From an uncultured Clostridia bacterium (GTDB lineage: Bacteria; Bacillota; Clostridia; UBA1381), in NCBI GenBank assembly GCA_910579415.1, contig CAJTUY010000002.1, positions 1-14,744 on the forward strand: a stretch of DNA of 14,744 nt, written 5' to 3'. Positions 1 through 7,263 of the stretch are shown here, piece by piece (positions within the stretch are counted from its first letter, which is position 1; every line of letters begins with the position of its first letter). Below the pieces are notes generated by a model that saw nothing but the letters and a program-made list of their open reading frames with translations, ran no database searches and was not told the origin of the DNA. The translations under genes were made by a program, and so were the position numbers.

Positions 1-13
1 AAGGAGTTATATA

Positions 14-1198
14 ATGAAAAACATTAAAAATTACGAATTTGCTACACAATGTATACATTCGGGCAACGAACCTGACAAGGAAACAGGCGCAATCGAGCGT
101 CCCATTACAATGGCGAACAGCTATGTTTTGCCCTATGACCCGTCAACGGTAAACTGGTCGAGTGCGGACGACAAGCCGCTCTACACTCGTAACGGCGGCG
201 CAAACCAGATGTACTTGCAGGAAAGACTGGCTCTTTTAGAGGGCGGCGAAGCGGCAGTTGTGCTGTCAAGCGGCGTTGCGGCGCTGTCGGGTACGTTCTT
301 TTCACTTTTAAAGAGCGGCGACCACGTTATTTTTTCCGACGTAACATATATCGCGGTATACAGACTGCTGAATGAACTTTTCAACAACAAATTTGAGGTT
401 GAAACAACAATTCTTGATACATCTGATTTGGACGCGATTAAAAAGGCGATAAAGCCGAACACAAAGCTTATTCATATCGAGAGTCCGGGCAATCCGACAT
501 TGAAGATTACTGATATTGAGGCGGTTGCAAAAATTGCTCACGAGCATAATATATTGCTGTCGGTAGACAATACGTTCTCGTCGCCGTTTAATCAGAAGCC
601 CCTTGAACTGGGCGCGGACATAGTAATCGAAAGTCTTACAAAGTACATAAACGGTCACGGAGACGCAATGGGCGGCGCGGTTATCGCAAAGAAAGAAATA
701 ATAGATAAGATTAAGGCGCAGGCAATGGTTAATCTCGGCGGAACGATAAGTCCGTTTAACGCATGGCTTATTATGCGTGGTTCTTCAACTCTGCCATTGA
801 GAATGGAGCAGCACAATAAAAATGGTCAGGCGGTTGCCGAGTATCTGGAAAGTCTGCCTTGCGTTACATTTGTGGCATATCCGGGACTAAAGAGCTTTAA
901 GGGTCACGACATTGCGAAAAAGCAGATGAAGGGCTTCAGCGGTATGCTGTCTTTCGGAATTAAGGCTGACCACGATAAGCATAATGAGTTTGTAAGCCAT
1001 TTAAAGCTTATTACATCAGCGGTATCGCTCGGACACGGTGCAAGTCTTATCGCATTTCTGGGTGAGGACGATGAACGTCAGTATTTGTACCCCGAAGAAT
1101 TTCATAACGGATTTTTCCGTATGAGCGTCGGTACGGAGGATGCAAAGGATATTATCTCTGATTTGGAACAGGCATTCAAGGCGGTAGGCCTGCTGTAA
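14..1198 (+). CDS. PLP-dependent Cys/Met metabolism enzyme (methionine gamma-lyase / cystathionine gamma-lyase type)
   Basis: This 394-residue protein belongs to the trans-sulfuration family of PLP enzymes (fold type I), cytosolic enzymes that make or break C-S bonds in cystathionine, homocysteine, methionine or activated homoserine. Visible family marks are the YTR motif at residues 57-59 (phosphate contact from the neighbouring subunit), SSG at 85-87, VDNTF at 184-188 whose Asp185 should hold the PLP ring nitrogen, the SLTKYINGHGD block with Lys210 as the Schiff-base lysine, and SAVSLGHGASL near 335-345 followed by Arg369 in FFRMSVGTED, the expected substrate-carboxylate arginine. The length is normal and no key residue is missing. 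The start is fixed by AAGGAG at bases 2-6. The gene ends at a bidirectional terminator. Choosing between lyase and synthase is not safe from sequence alone. Any upstream operon partner lies outside the window. Confidence 0.93.
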   Translation: MKNIKNYEFATQCIHSGNEPDKETGAIERPITMANSYVLPYDPSTVNWSSADDKPLYTRNGGANQMYLQERLALLEGGEAAVVLSSGVAALSGTFFSLLKSGDHVIFSDVTYIAVYRLLNELFNNKFEVETTILDTSDLDAIKKAIKPNTKLIHIESPGNPTLKITDIEAVAKIAHEHNILLSVDNTFSSPFNQKPLELGADIVIESLTKYINGHGDAMGGAVIAKKEIIDKIKAQAMVNLGGTISPFNAWLIMRGSSTLPLRMEQHNKNGQAVAEYLESLPCVTFVAYPGLKSFKGHDIAKKQMKGFSGMLSFGIKADHDKHNEFVSHLKLITSAVSLGHGASLIAFLGEDDERQYLYPEEFHNGFFRMSVGTEDAKDIISDLEQAFKAVGLL

Positions 1199-1210
1199 AA
1201 AATCAATAAT

Positions 1211-1239
1211 AAAAAACGGCTGATTTACAGCCGTTTTTT
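1211..1239. terminator. Bidirectional intrinsic terminator between convergent genes
   Basis: A perfect 12-bp stem (AAAAAACGGCTG pairing with CAGCCGTTTTTT) surrounds a 5-base loop. It carries a U tract on either strand, so it can end both the PLP-enzyme transcript arriving from the left and the minus-strand operon, whose last stop codon lies only 4 bases away at 1244. Confidence 0.9.
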
Positions 1240-1243
1240 ATTG

Positions 1244-2215
1244 TTACTGTGCATAGTAAACATCTCTGTAAACAACACCGAGCGCCATGGCTATATCGTG
1301 TGAAGGAACAGCGACGTCTATCTGATATTCCTCAAGACCTGAGCCTGTATCCTCAGCTATACGGTAACCGTAGCCGTCAATATATACATTGGCGAGCGGA
1401 GGTATAACATTAGGATTTACAGCAATTGTCTGTCCTGGAATCATTGTTCCCGCCCATGCGGTACTGTTTCCCCAGCCGCCGTTGCATATTTCGCAAGGGC
1501 AGTAATGGGTTACTTTAAAGCGTCCTATATACCCACCGACCGCAGGAAGAGCTTCACCGCTGTCATTGGCGGCATATTCACCTTCGCCGTGATTTGATAT
1601 GATGGCAATTCCTTCAGGTTCTTCAACCTCTTTGGGAAGTGAAACATATGCGCACAATGAGGGTTGGTCCCAACCGACTTTCAAGCCGAACATTTCCATA
1701 GAGTCTCTTACGGGAACCATAAGAGTTCCATCATTTATCAGAACTGCCTGTGATACCATTTCATACTGTTTTCCGATAGATACGTTATCACCGTCCGAAT
1801 CGGTGAAGTTATAGCGTATAACGGCAGTGCTGCTGTTTATTCTCAAAGCAGCCGTTATACTTTTAGGGGCAAGTTCAAGACCAAAGCCGTTAACTTTACT
1901 TATAGCTTCTGCTGCGAAGCGTTCAATAGGCTTATCCGAGCCGGCATTCGGAGTAAGAGTTAAAATCGCGGTTTGTGTGGGTTGGTCCCAACCAACCTCC
2001 ATGCCTGCCGATTCTGCCATAGCGCGCGCAGGGATAAGCGTCCGGTTATCAAGCTGTATCGGCTGTACATCATCAAAAGGTACATAGTCTGTGCCGTCTG
2101 ATACTACTGCATCCATTCTTACCGATATTTCATCATCAGCAAATACAATTCCTGAGTTTCCTGTTAAAAGCGCGGCAAGCAAGAATGCTGTGACGGCTTT
2201 TGTTATTTTTTTCAT
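1244..2215 (-). CDS. Secreted stalk-domain plus 3D-domain protein, putative cell-wall lytic enzyme
   Basis: This 323-residue protein has a clear Sec signal peptide (residues 1-26, VFA before DD). Two half-repeats of the copper amine oxidase N-terminal type (stalk) domain follow, at about 55-88 and 159-192. Each has the NRTLIPAR / GTLMVPVR core and an identical GWDQP turn, and about 70 unrelated residues separate them. Residues 229-322 match the 3D domain shared with MltA, YabE and resuscitation-type murein enzymes: FKVTHYCPCEIC, then NPNVIPP, AEDTG (Asp289) and IDVAVPSHD (Asp300). Asp300 corresponds to the expected catalytic aspartate. The first of the three name-giving Asp residues is Asn267 here. 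A likely role is cleavage or binding of peptidoglycan outside the cell, with the stalk acting as wall anchor. AGGAGG (2225-2231 region) sits just before the ATG. It is the last gene of a three-gene operon, 45 bases after its neighbour. Confidence 0.88.
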   Translation of the reverse strand: MKKITKAVTAFLLAALLTGNSGIVFADDEISVRMDAVVSDGTDYVPFDDVQPIQLDNRTLIPARAMAESAGMEVGWDQPTQTAILTLTPNAGSDKPIERFAAEAISKVNGFGLELAPKSITAALRINSSTAVIRYNFTDSDGDNVSIGKQYEMVSQAVLINDGTLMVPVRDSMEMFGLKVGWDQPSLCAYVSLPKEVEEPEGIAIISNHGEGEYAANDSGEALPAVGGYIGRFKVTHYCPCEICNGGWGNSTAWAGTMIPGQTIAVNPNVIPPLANVYIDGYGYRIAEDTGSGLEEYQIDVAVPSHDIAMALGVVYRDVYYAQ

Positions 2216-2260
2216 TGGAAATATCCTCCTACTTTCCTATACAGGATTTATTGAGTTGCA

Positions 2261-3367
2261 TCATTCGTTGTAGTTGTTAAATAATATAATTTCTGTTGTA
2301 ATTCCGTCTACTACTCTTGCAAGAGCGTAATTATAGGTGTAATCCTTGTCTAAGGTAAACGGTTCATCACGGTCAAACATATTGCTCGGAAGCGAGGTTT
2401 CTATACCGTATATGTCTGACGCTTCGACTGTGTATTCCCGTCCGTAAACATCGCAGGTGTAAACAAGCGTATCCTTTCGTATATCAAGGTCGATTGTTTC
2501 CTCTTCCATAGCGTTCTTGTTTATAAGAATAAGTGAACCCGGATTTCTTTCCGCCACAATTCCAAATACATAATTGTATCTGTCGGAGGAAGGTCTTTCG
2601 GTATACTTCATATAATTCCACTTTCCTGCAACCTTGCCGTTCTGTGTAAACAGCTTTTCAAAGTCTGAACCGTAATTCACGCTTCCTGTTGCAATATCCT
2701 CGTCTGTGGGACGGAACAGAAGGTCAACAGTTCTTATTTTATCACCCGAAATGCTTGCTGTCATGCAGATAACATCGCCGCGCTTAAGGGTTCCTACATC
2801 CTGTCCCTTAAGCTCCGGATAAGCGTCGGGCGCAGATGAAAGCTGTAAATTCTCATCAATTCCCACTGTAATTTCCTTGCCGTTATAGAAAAGTGTTAAG
2901 GAGTATATTGTTTCATTACTGCTGTTAATATCCGTGCCTACATCTTTTACAAGCGCCATTCCGTATATAGCGTCTGCTTCTTTTTCGTAAATCGGCGGAT
3001 ATTCGCGCTTGGAGGGCTTTGATGTGGCATCGGGTTTTACGGTAGCCTCCGGTTTATCGGTAACTGTCGGCTCGGGCGTGTTTACAGGCTCATCCGTAGG
3101 CATTATATCCGTAAGCTCAATTGACTTACCGGCGCCTATAATATATGCTTTTTTTACAAAGCCGTTATACTGTGCCGGTATCTCCTCCGTAAATTTGCCG
3201 TCCTCCGACTTTGCAAGTCTGGCATAAACAAGTTTTGCATCCTTGTCAAAGCAGGTAATTACCGCTCTTTGGCTTCCCATACTGTCAAATGTGACAGTTG
3301 CCGCAAACGCGCTTGTTGTAAGCAGCGTTGACGCAGCCAAAAGCAGCGCTGTTATTCTTTTTTTCAT
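2261..3367 (-). CDS. Secreted protein of unknown function with Pro/Thr-rich linker
   Basis: This 368-residue exported protein matches no enzyme family I can name. It has a Sec signal peptide (residues 1-22, SAFA before ATV) and an N-terminal beta module at about 23-88. A low-complexity linker at 89-121 is rich in Pro, Thr, Glu and Lys (repeats like PTVTDKPEATVKP), typical of wall-spanning spacers. A beta-rich region of about 245 residues without cysteine pairs or an obvious active site follows. A longer reading frame reaches back to 3466, but I chose the ATG at 3365-3367. It is preceded by GGAAAGGAAG at good spacing, it begins directly with the signal peptide, and the longer version would overlap the upstream ATPase gene by 73 bases. 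The N-terminal module resembles one in the protein at 13119-13988. The operon context suggests a cell-surface role together with the stalk/3D protein. Confidence 0.82.
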   Translation of the reverse strand: MKKRITALLLAASTLLTTSAFAATVTFDSMGSQRAVITCFDKDAKLVYARLAKSEDGKFTEEIPAQYNGFVKKAYIIGAGKSIELTDIMPTDEPVNTPEPTVTDKPEATVKPDATSKPSKREYPPIYEKEADAIYGMALVKDVGTDINSSNETIYSLTLFYNGKEITVGIDENLQLSSAPDAYPELKGQDVGTLKRGDVICMTASISGDKIRTVDLLFRPTDEDIATGSVNYGSDFEKLFTQNGKVAGKWNYMKYTERPSSDRYNYVFGIVAERNPGSLILINKNAMEEETIDLDIRKDTLVYTCDVYGREYTVEASDIYGIETSLPSNMFDRDEPFTLDKDYTYNYALARVVDGITTEIILFNNYNE

Positions 3368-3393
3368 TTTGCATCTTCCTTTCCTGATGAAAT

Positions 3394-4536
3394 TTATTTT
3401 GAAACATAAGAGGTCACGAACTGTTTTGCGCATCTTGCGCTCCTGCCTCCGTAGTTCATTTGCCATACAACGGCTTGTTTTTCAATTTCGCCGTTCATTT
3501 CAATTCCATGTTTTTTAAGCATCGCCTGTACAATGTTTAAATATTCCTTTTGAGTAGGAGCTGAGAAAACAAGACTTATGCCAAAACGCTCGGAAAGTGA
3601 TAGTGTTTCCTGCATCTGGTCATTTCTGTGAACTTCTCCGCCTTCTCTGTCAGACCAGTTTTCACGGATAAGATGTCTGCGGTTTGATGTTGCATATATA
3701 AGTACATTTTCGGGATTTGCCTGTAATTGTCCTTCCATAGCAACTTTTAATGCGCGGTATTCTGTTTCATGTTTTTCAAATGTAAGGTCGTCCAGAAATA
3801 TTATGTACTTATGCGGACTTTCGGAGAGCGAACGAGTAAGCGATGGAATATCTGATATACAGTGCTTCGGCATTTCGATTATGCGAAGGCCGTTATCGCA
3901 GAACATATTTAACAGCGCCTTTACTGATGAGGATTTTCCCGTACCTCTGTCACCGAACAGCAGTACATTATTTGCCTGTTTTCCGTCAACAAAGGCTTTT
4001 GTGTTGTCAATAAGCATCTGCTTCTGATACTCTATTCCTATGAGGTCATCAAACGTAATACTGTCCGTATCGTTTACGCCTGTAAATGTGCCGTCATATT
4101 TGAAGGCGGTGTATTTTGCAAGTATTCCGCTTCCGAGCGTTCTGTAATGACGCAGAAGATTGTCCAAAAGCTCATTTGCATTTTTTGAATCTGTTATTGC
4201 CTGTATTGAGTTTATATAGCCTTTGTAAAAGCCTGTTTTATTTCCTGACGGCGCGTATTTAAGCGGTATCGAAAACAGCTTGTAAATGTACTCAATATCC
4301 AGAAGCGCAAGCTTGTACAAGTCATCGCCGATTGTTTTTCCCGAACGTGCGAGCTGTGACAGTATGTTATCATCATTTGCAAGCTGTGACGCTACATATT
4401 CCCTTATGGCGCTGTTTGTAACTCCTTCTGTTTCGGAAAATTCTATTATGCTCCTGAGTACTGTGACATTGTTCTTTTCCATTACTCCCTGTATACAGGG
4501 GTCGCTCTCTATATTGTTAAATATGATTAAATCCAC
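3394..4536 (-). CDS. DUF815-family AAA+ ATPase
   Basis: This 380-residue cytosolic ATPase has the DUF815 architecture: a helical N-terminal region of about 160 residues followed by an AAA+ module. Visible motifs are FDDLIGIEYQKQ before the nucleotide site (162-172), Walker A GDRGTGKS (195-202), Walker B IIFLDDLTF (245-253), a sensor-1 type ATSN (282-285), the family stretch ENWSDREGGEVHRNDQMQET (292-311) with SLSERFG (313-319), and a sensor-2 type GGRSAR (363-368). Length and motifs are complete. The start codon is GTG (CAC at 4534-4536 on the plus strand), placed by the GGAGGG at 4545-4550. The physiological partner of this family is not established to my knowledge. It leads an operon whose next two genes encode exported proteins, a pairing that does not by itself explain a cytosolic ATPase. 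A promoter lies at 4570-4598. Confidence 0.9.
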   Translation of the reverse strand: MDLIIFNNIESDPCIQGVMEKNNVTVLRSIIEFSETEGVTNSAIREYVASQLANDDNILSQLARSGKTIGDDLYKLALLDIEYIYKLFSIPLKYAPSGNKTGFYKGYINSIQAITDSKNANELLDNLLRHYRTLGSGILAKYTAFKYDGTFTGVNDTDSITFDDLIGIEYQKQMLIDNTKAFVDGKQANNVLLFGDRGTGKSSSVKALLNMFCDNGLRIIEMPKHCISDIPSLTRSLSESPHKYIIFLDDLTFEKHETEYRALKVAMEGQLQANPENVLIYATSNRRHLIRENWSDREGGEVHRNDQMQETLSLSERFGISLVFSAPTQKEYLNIVQAMLKKHGIEMNGEIEKQAVVWQMNYGGRSARCAKQFVTSYVSK

Positions 4537-4569
4537 TGTTACTACCCTCCAAAACCTACATCTTATTCT

Positions 4570-4598
4570 ATTTTACCACATTATTTATTATTTTGCAA
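4570..4598 (-). promoter_or_regulatory. Promoter of the ATPase / stalk-protein operon
   Basis: On the minus strand a TTGCAA -35 box (4593-4598) stands exactly 17 bases from a TAAAAT -10 box (4570-4575). The latter is preceded by TGG, an extended -10 element. The expected start of transcription near 4563 leaves a leader of about 27 bases containing the ribosome binding site. Confidence 0.65.
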
Positions 4599-4635
4599 CT
4601 GTTTAGCTTAAGGGTAATAAATTACATAAAAGCAC

Positions 4636-4664
4636 TTGAATTATTGACTGAAATTTAGTATAGT
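4636..4664 (+). promoter_or_regulatory. Promoter of the aldo/keto reductase and acyltransferase genes
   Basis: TTGAAT (4636-4641) and TATAGT (4659-4664) are separated by exactly 17 bases and lie about 30 bases upstream of the ribosome binding site. Together with the minus-strand promoter at 4570-4598 this makes a compact back-to-back promoter region of about 165 bases between divergent genes. Confidence 0.6.
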
Positions 4665-4700
4665 AAATAGTAAGTAATAATTTGAAAGGACGGACATGCT

Positions 4701-5807
4701 ATGAAATACAGAACACTTGCAGGAGAACGGGTATCGGTGTTGGGCTACGGATGCATGAGATTTCCCACTCTGACAAAAAACGCGGGTGATATTGATACGG
4801 AAAAGGCAGGTGAAATGCTCCGTTTTGCTGCCGAGAACGGAGTGAATTATTTTGATACGGCATATGTTTATCATGACGGTAAAAGTGAAGGCTTTATAGG
4901 CAAAGCATTAAAAGATTATCGTGATAAGATTAAATTTGCTACTAAATGTCCCACATGGGAAGTAAAATGTGAAGAGGATTTTGACCGTATTTTAGATGAG
5001 CAGTTAAACAGGCTTCAGACAGATTATATTGATTTCTATTTAATGCACGCGCTTGACCGTGAACGTTTTAATAATATTGTTAAGAAGTTTAACCTGATTG
5101 ATAAACTTAATAAGGCGAAAGCTGAGGGTAAAATCCGCCATATCGGATTTTCGTTTCATGACGATTTAAGCGCGTTTAAGGAGATTGTAGACGCAAATCC
5201 CGCGTGGGAATTTTGTCAGATACAATTAAACTACATAAACCTTGAATATCAGGCAGGTATTGCGGGTCTTGAATACGCGCACAGAAAAGGTCTTGATGTA
5301 ATTATTATGGAGCCTCTTCTGGGAGGTAAGCTGGCAAATCCGTCCGAGCAGGTAAGAAATATGCTGCCGGATGAAAAATCGCCTGTCGAATGGGCAATGG
5401 ATTTTTTGTGGAACAGGGAAGAAGTATCCCTGCTGTTAAGCGGTATGGGCGCATTCGAGCAGGTAAGGGAGAATGTCGGTTATGCGGATAAAGCGCAGGT
5501 TGGCATGCTGACAGAGGAAAATCTTGATATGCTCTTTAAGACAAAAGAAGTATTTGATAAAATGGCGCTTGTGCCTTGCACTAAATGCGCATACTGTATG
5601 CCGTGTCCGTTTGGACTTGATATTCCGAAAATTTTTGAATTTTATAACGCTACGGCTGTAATCGGACTGGATAAGGCAATGGCAGGTTATATGGAAATTA
5701 AAACACGTGCAGACCGGTGTAAAAAATGCAAAAAATGTGAACAGGTTTGTCCGCAGGGTATACCGATAAGCGGTACAATGACTAAAATAGCGGAAATTTT
5801 TAAATAA
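4701..5807 (+). CDS. Aldo/keto reductase with C-terminal 4Fe-4S ferredoxin-like domain
   Basis: This 368-residue cytosolic oxidoreductase has an AKR TIM barrel (about 1-285) fused to an iron-sulfur tail. The AKR catalytic tetrad is present: Asp52 and Tyr57 (NYFDTAYVYHDGKSE), Lys82 (FATKCP) and His116 (DFYLMHALDR). The tail carries CxxCxxCxxCP (Cys293, 296, 299, 302) and CxxCxxCxxxCP (Cys340, 343, 346, 350), the arrangement expected for two [4Fe-4S] clusters, so electrons may pass between ferredoxin and NAD(P)H or the substrate. The substrate is unknown. Members of this COG1453-like group are common in anaerobes. The ATG at 4701 follows AAAGGA with a rather long gap; another ATG at 4696 is out of frame. 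The MBOAT gene begins 21 bases after the stop, so the genes are probably co-transcribed. Confidence 0.93.
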   Translation: MKYRTLAGERVSVLGYGCMRFPTLTKNAGDIDTEKAGEMLRFAAENGVNYFDTAYVYHDGKSEGFIGKALKDYRDKIKFATKCPTWEVKCEEDFDRILDEQLNRLQTDYIDFYLMHALDRERFNNIVKKFNLIDKLNKAKAEGKIRHIGFSFHDDLSAFKEIVDANPAWEFCQIQLNYINLEYQAGIAGLEYAHRKGLDVIIMEPLLGGKLANPSEQVRNMLPDEKSPVEWAMDFLWNREEVSLLLSGMGAFEQVRENVGYADKAQVGMLTEENLDMLFKTKEVFDKMALVPCTKCAYCMPCPFGLDIPKIFEFYNATAVIGLDKAMAGYMEIKTRADRCKKCKKCEQVCPQGIPISGTMTKIAEIFK

Positions 5808-5828
5808 ATAATACGGGAGGGATAGTTT

Positions 5829-7217
5829 TTGGTATTTTCAAGCCTAATGTTTATATGTATATTTTTACCGTCCGTACTTGTGCTTTACAATCTGTCAAAA
5901 AATATTACATATAGAAATACGGTACTGATTATTTCCTCCCTGTTTTTTTATGCATGGGGCGAGCCGATATGGGTACTGCTTTTGATATTCAGCGCATTTG
6001 TCGATTATATAAACGGGCTTATAATTGACCGTCATTATGCGCGTATGCCTGCAAAGCTTGCGCTTGCGGCATCGCTTGTAATAAATCTTGGTCTTCTTGC
6101 AGTATTCAAATATTCAGGTTTCTTTATAGGAGGAATTAACAGTCTTTTGCATGTAAATATACCTGCGCCTGCAGTAACTCTTCCTATCGGAATTTCGTTT
6201 TATACCTTTCAGACGCTGTCATATACAATTGATATGTATCGCGGCAATACACGCGTGCAGAAATCATTCCCTGCATTTTTAACATATGTTTCCATGTTTC
6301 CTCAGCTTGTGGCGGGACCTATTGTCAGATATGATGCCGTATCGTCATATCTGACGGAAAGAACCGTAACGGCGGAGGACTTTGCGTACGGAATAAAACG
6401 TTTTACCATAGGGCTTTCAAAGAAGGTAATGCTTGCAAACAGTTCTGGAGCGGCGGCGAGTATGATACTTGATACCACCCGTCTTACGGTAATGTCATCA
6501 TGGCTAGGAATTATTATGTATACATTTCAGATATATTTTGATTTTTCGGGTTACAGCGATATGGCAATAGGACTGGGACGAATGCTCGGCTTTAAATTTG
6601 GTGAGAATTTCAACTATCCTTATATCTCAAAAAGTATTACGGATTTTTGGCGCAGATGGCATATATCACTGTCGGGATTTTTTCGCGACTATATCTATAT
6701 ACCGCTCGGCGGAAACAGGTACAGACCCGTATTTAATCTGATTTTTGTATGGCTCTTAACAGGCTTGTGGCATGGGGCAAGCATGAATTTCATTATTTGG
6801 GGATTGTTTTACGGTTTGCTTTTAAGTATTGAAAAAACCTTGTTCCATAAACGGCTTCAGCGTATTCCGTCGCCTCTTTGTTATATATATACTATGTTTT
6901 TTGTGGCGATAGGTTGGGGTATATTCTATTTTACCGACTTGGGTGACTTGCTGGTATTTTTAAAGAGCGCGTTCGGTATAAATACGGCTCTTTATGACCT
7001 TACGGCAGTATCTTCATTTATGTCGAATTTATGGCTGATAATTATATGCGCTTCTGCTTCAACTCCTGTGCCTGCAATTGTGGGACGATATATATGCAAG
7101 CGTTCTCCAAAAGCGGCATTGGTGCTAGAGCCTGCATTTACTGTGCTGGCGCTGGGAGTGTGCGTAGTTTTAATAGTGGGACAAACTTATAATCCGTTCT
7201 TATATTTCAGATTTTAA
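5829..7217 (+). CDS. MBOAT-family membrane O-acyltransferase (AlgI-like)
   Basis: This 462-residue polytopic membrane protein has roughly ten or eleven hydrophobic segments and belongs to the membrane-bound O-acyltransferases, in the AlgI/PatA/DltB group that moves acyl groups across the membrane to extracellular polymers. Family marks are SFYTFQTLSYTIDMYRG (123-139), FPQLVAGPIVRY (157-168), YFDFSGYSDMAIGLG (236-250), DFWRRWHISLSGFFRDYIYI (272-291) with the conserved His278, and LLTGLWHGASMNFIIWG (309-325) with the invariant His315. The start is TTG at 5829, chosen because GGGAGGG ends at 5821 and the alternative ATG at 5847 would trim the first membrane segment. It is followed after 46 bases by a DHHW protein, the partner usual for AlgI-type acetyltransferases. 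The polymer it modifies cannot be told from the sequence. Confidence 0.93.
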   Translation: MVFSSLMFICIFLPSVLVLYNLSKNITYRNTVLIISSLFFYAWGEPIWVLLLIFSAFVDYINGLIIDRHYARMPAKLALAASLVINLGLLAVFKYSGFFIGGINSLLHVNIPAPAVTLPIGISFYTFQTLSYTIDMYRGNTRVQKSFPAFLTYVSMFPQLVAGPIVRYDAVSSYLTERTVTAEDFAYGIKRFTIGLSKKVMLANSSGAAASMILDTTRLTVMSSWLGIIMYTFQIYFDFSGYSDMAIGLGRMLGFKFGENFNYPYISKSITDFWRRWHISLSGFFRDYIYIPLGGNRYRPVFNLIFVWLLTGLWHGASMNFIIWGLFYGLLLSIEKTLFHKRLQRIPSPLCYIYTMFFVAIGWGIFYFTDLGDLLVFLKSAFGINTALYDLTAVSSFMSNLWLIIICASASTPVPAIVGRYICKRSPKAALVLEPAFTVLALGVCVVLIVGQTYNPFLYFRF

Positions 7218-7263
7218 GATAATTGTATTGTGTATCGACAGTGTTTACGGGAGGTGACGTCAT

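Noticed and set aside
105..658. Minus-strand open frames opposite the PLP enzyme
   Set aside because: They lie wholly within a well-supported gene, lack ribosome binding sites and look like reverse-strand shadows.
3368..3466. Longer N-terminus for the secreted protein at 2261-3367
   Set aside because: It would overlap the ATPase gene and bury the signal peptide, whereas the ATG at 3367 has a good ribosome binding site and starts the signal peptide.
4644..4664. TTGACT at 4644-4649 as -35 box for the aldo/keto reductase
   Set aside because: Only 9 bases separate it from TATAGT. TTGAAT at 4636 gives the proper 17-base spacing.
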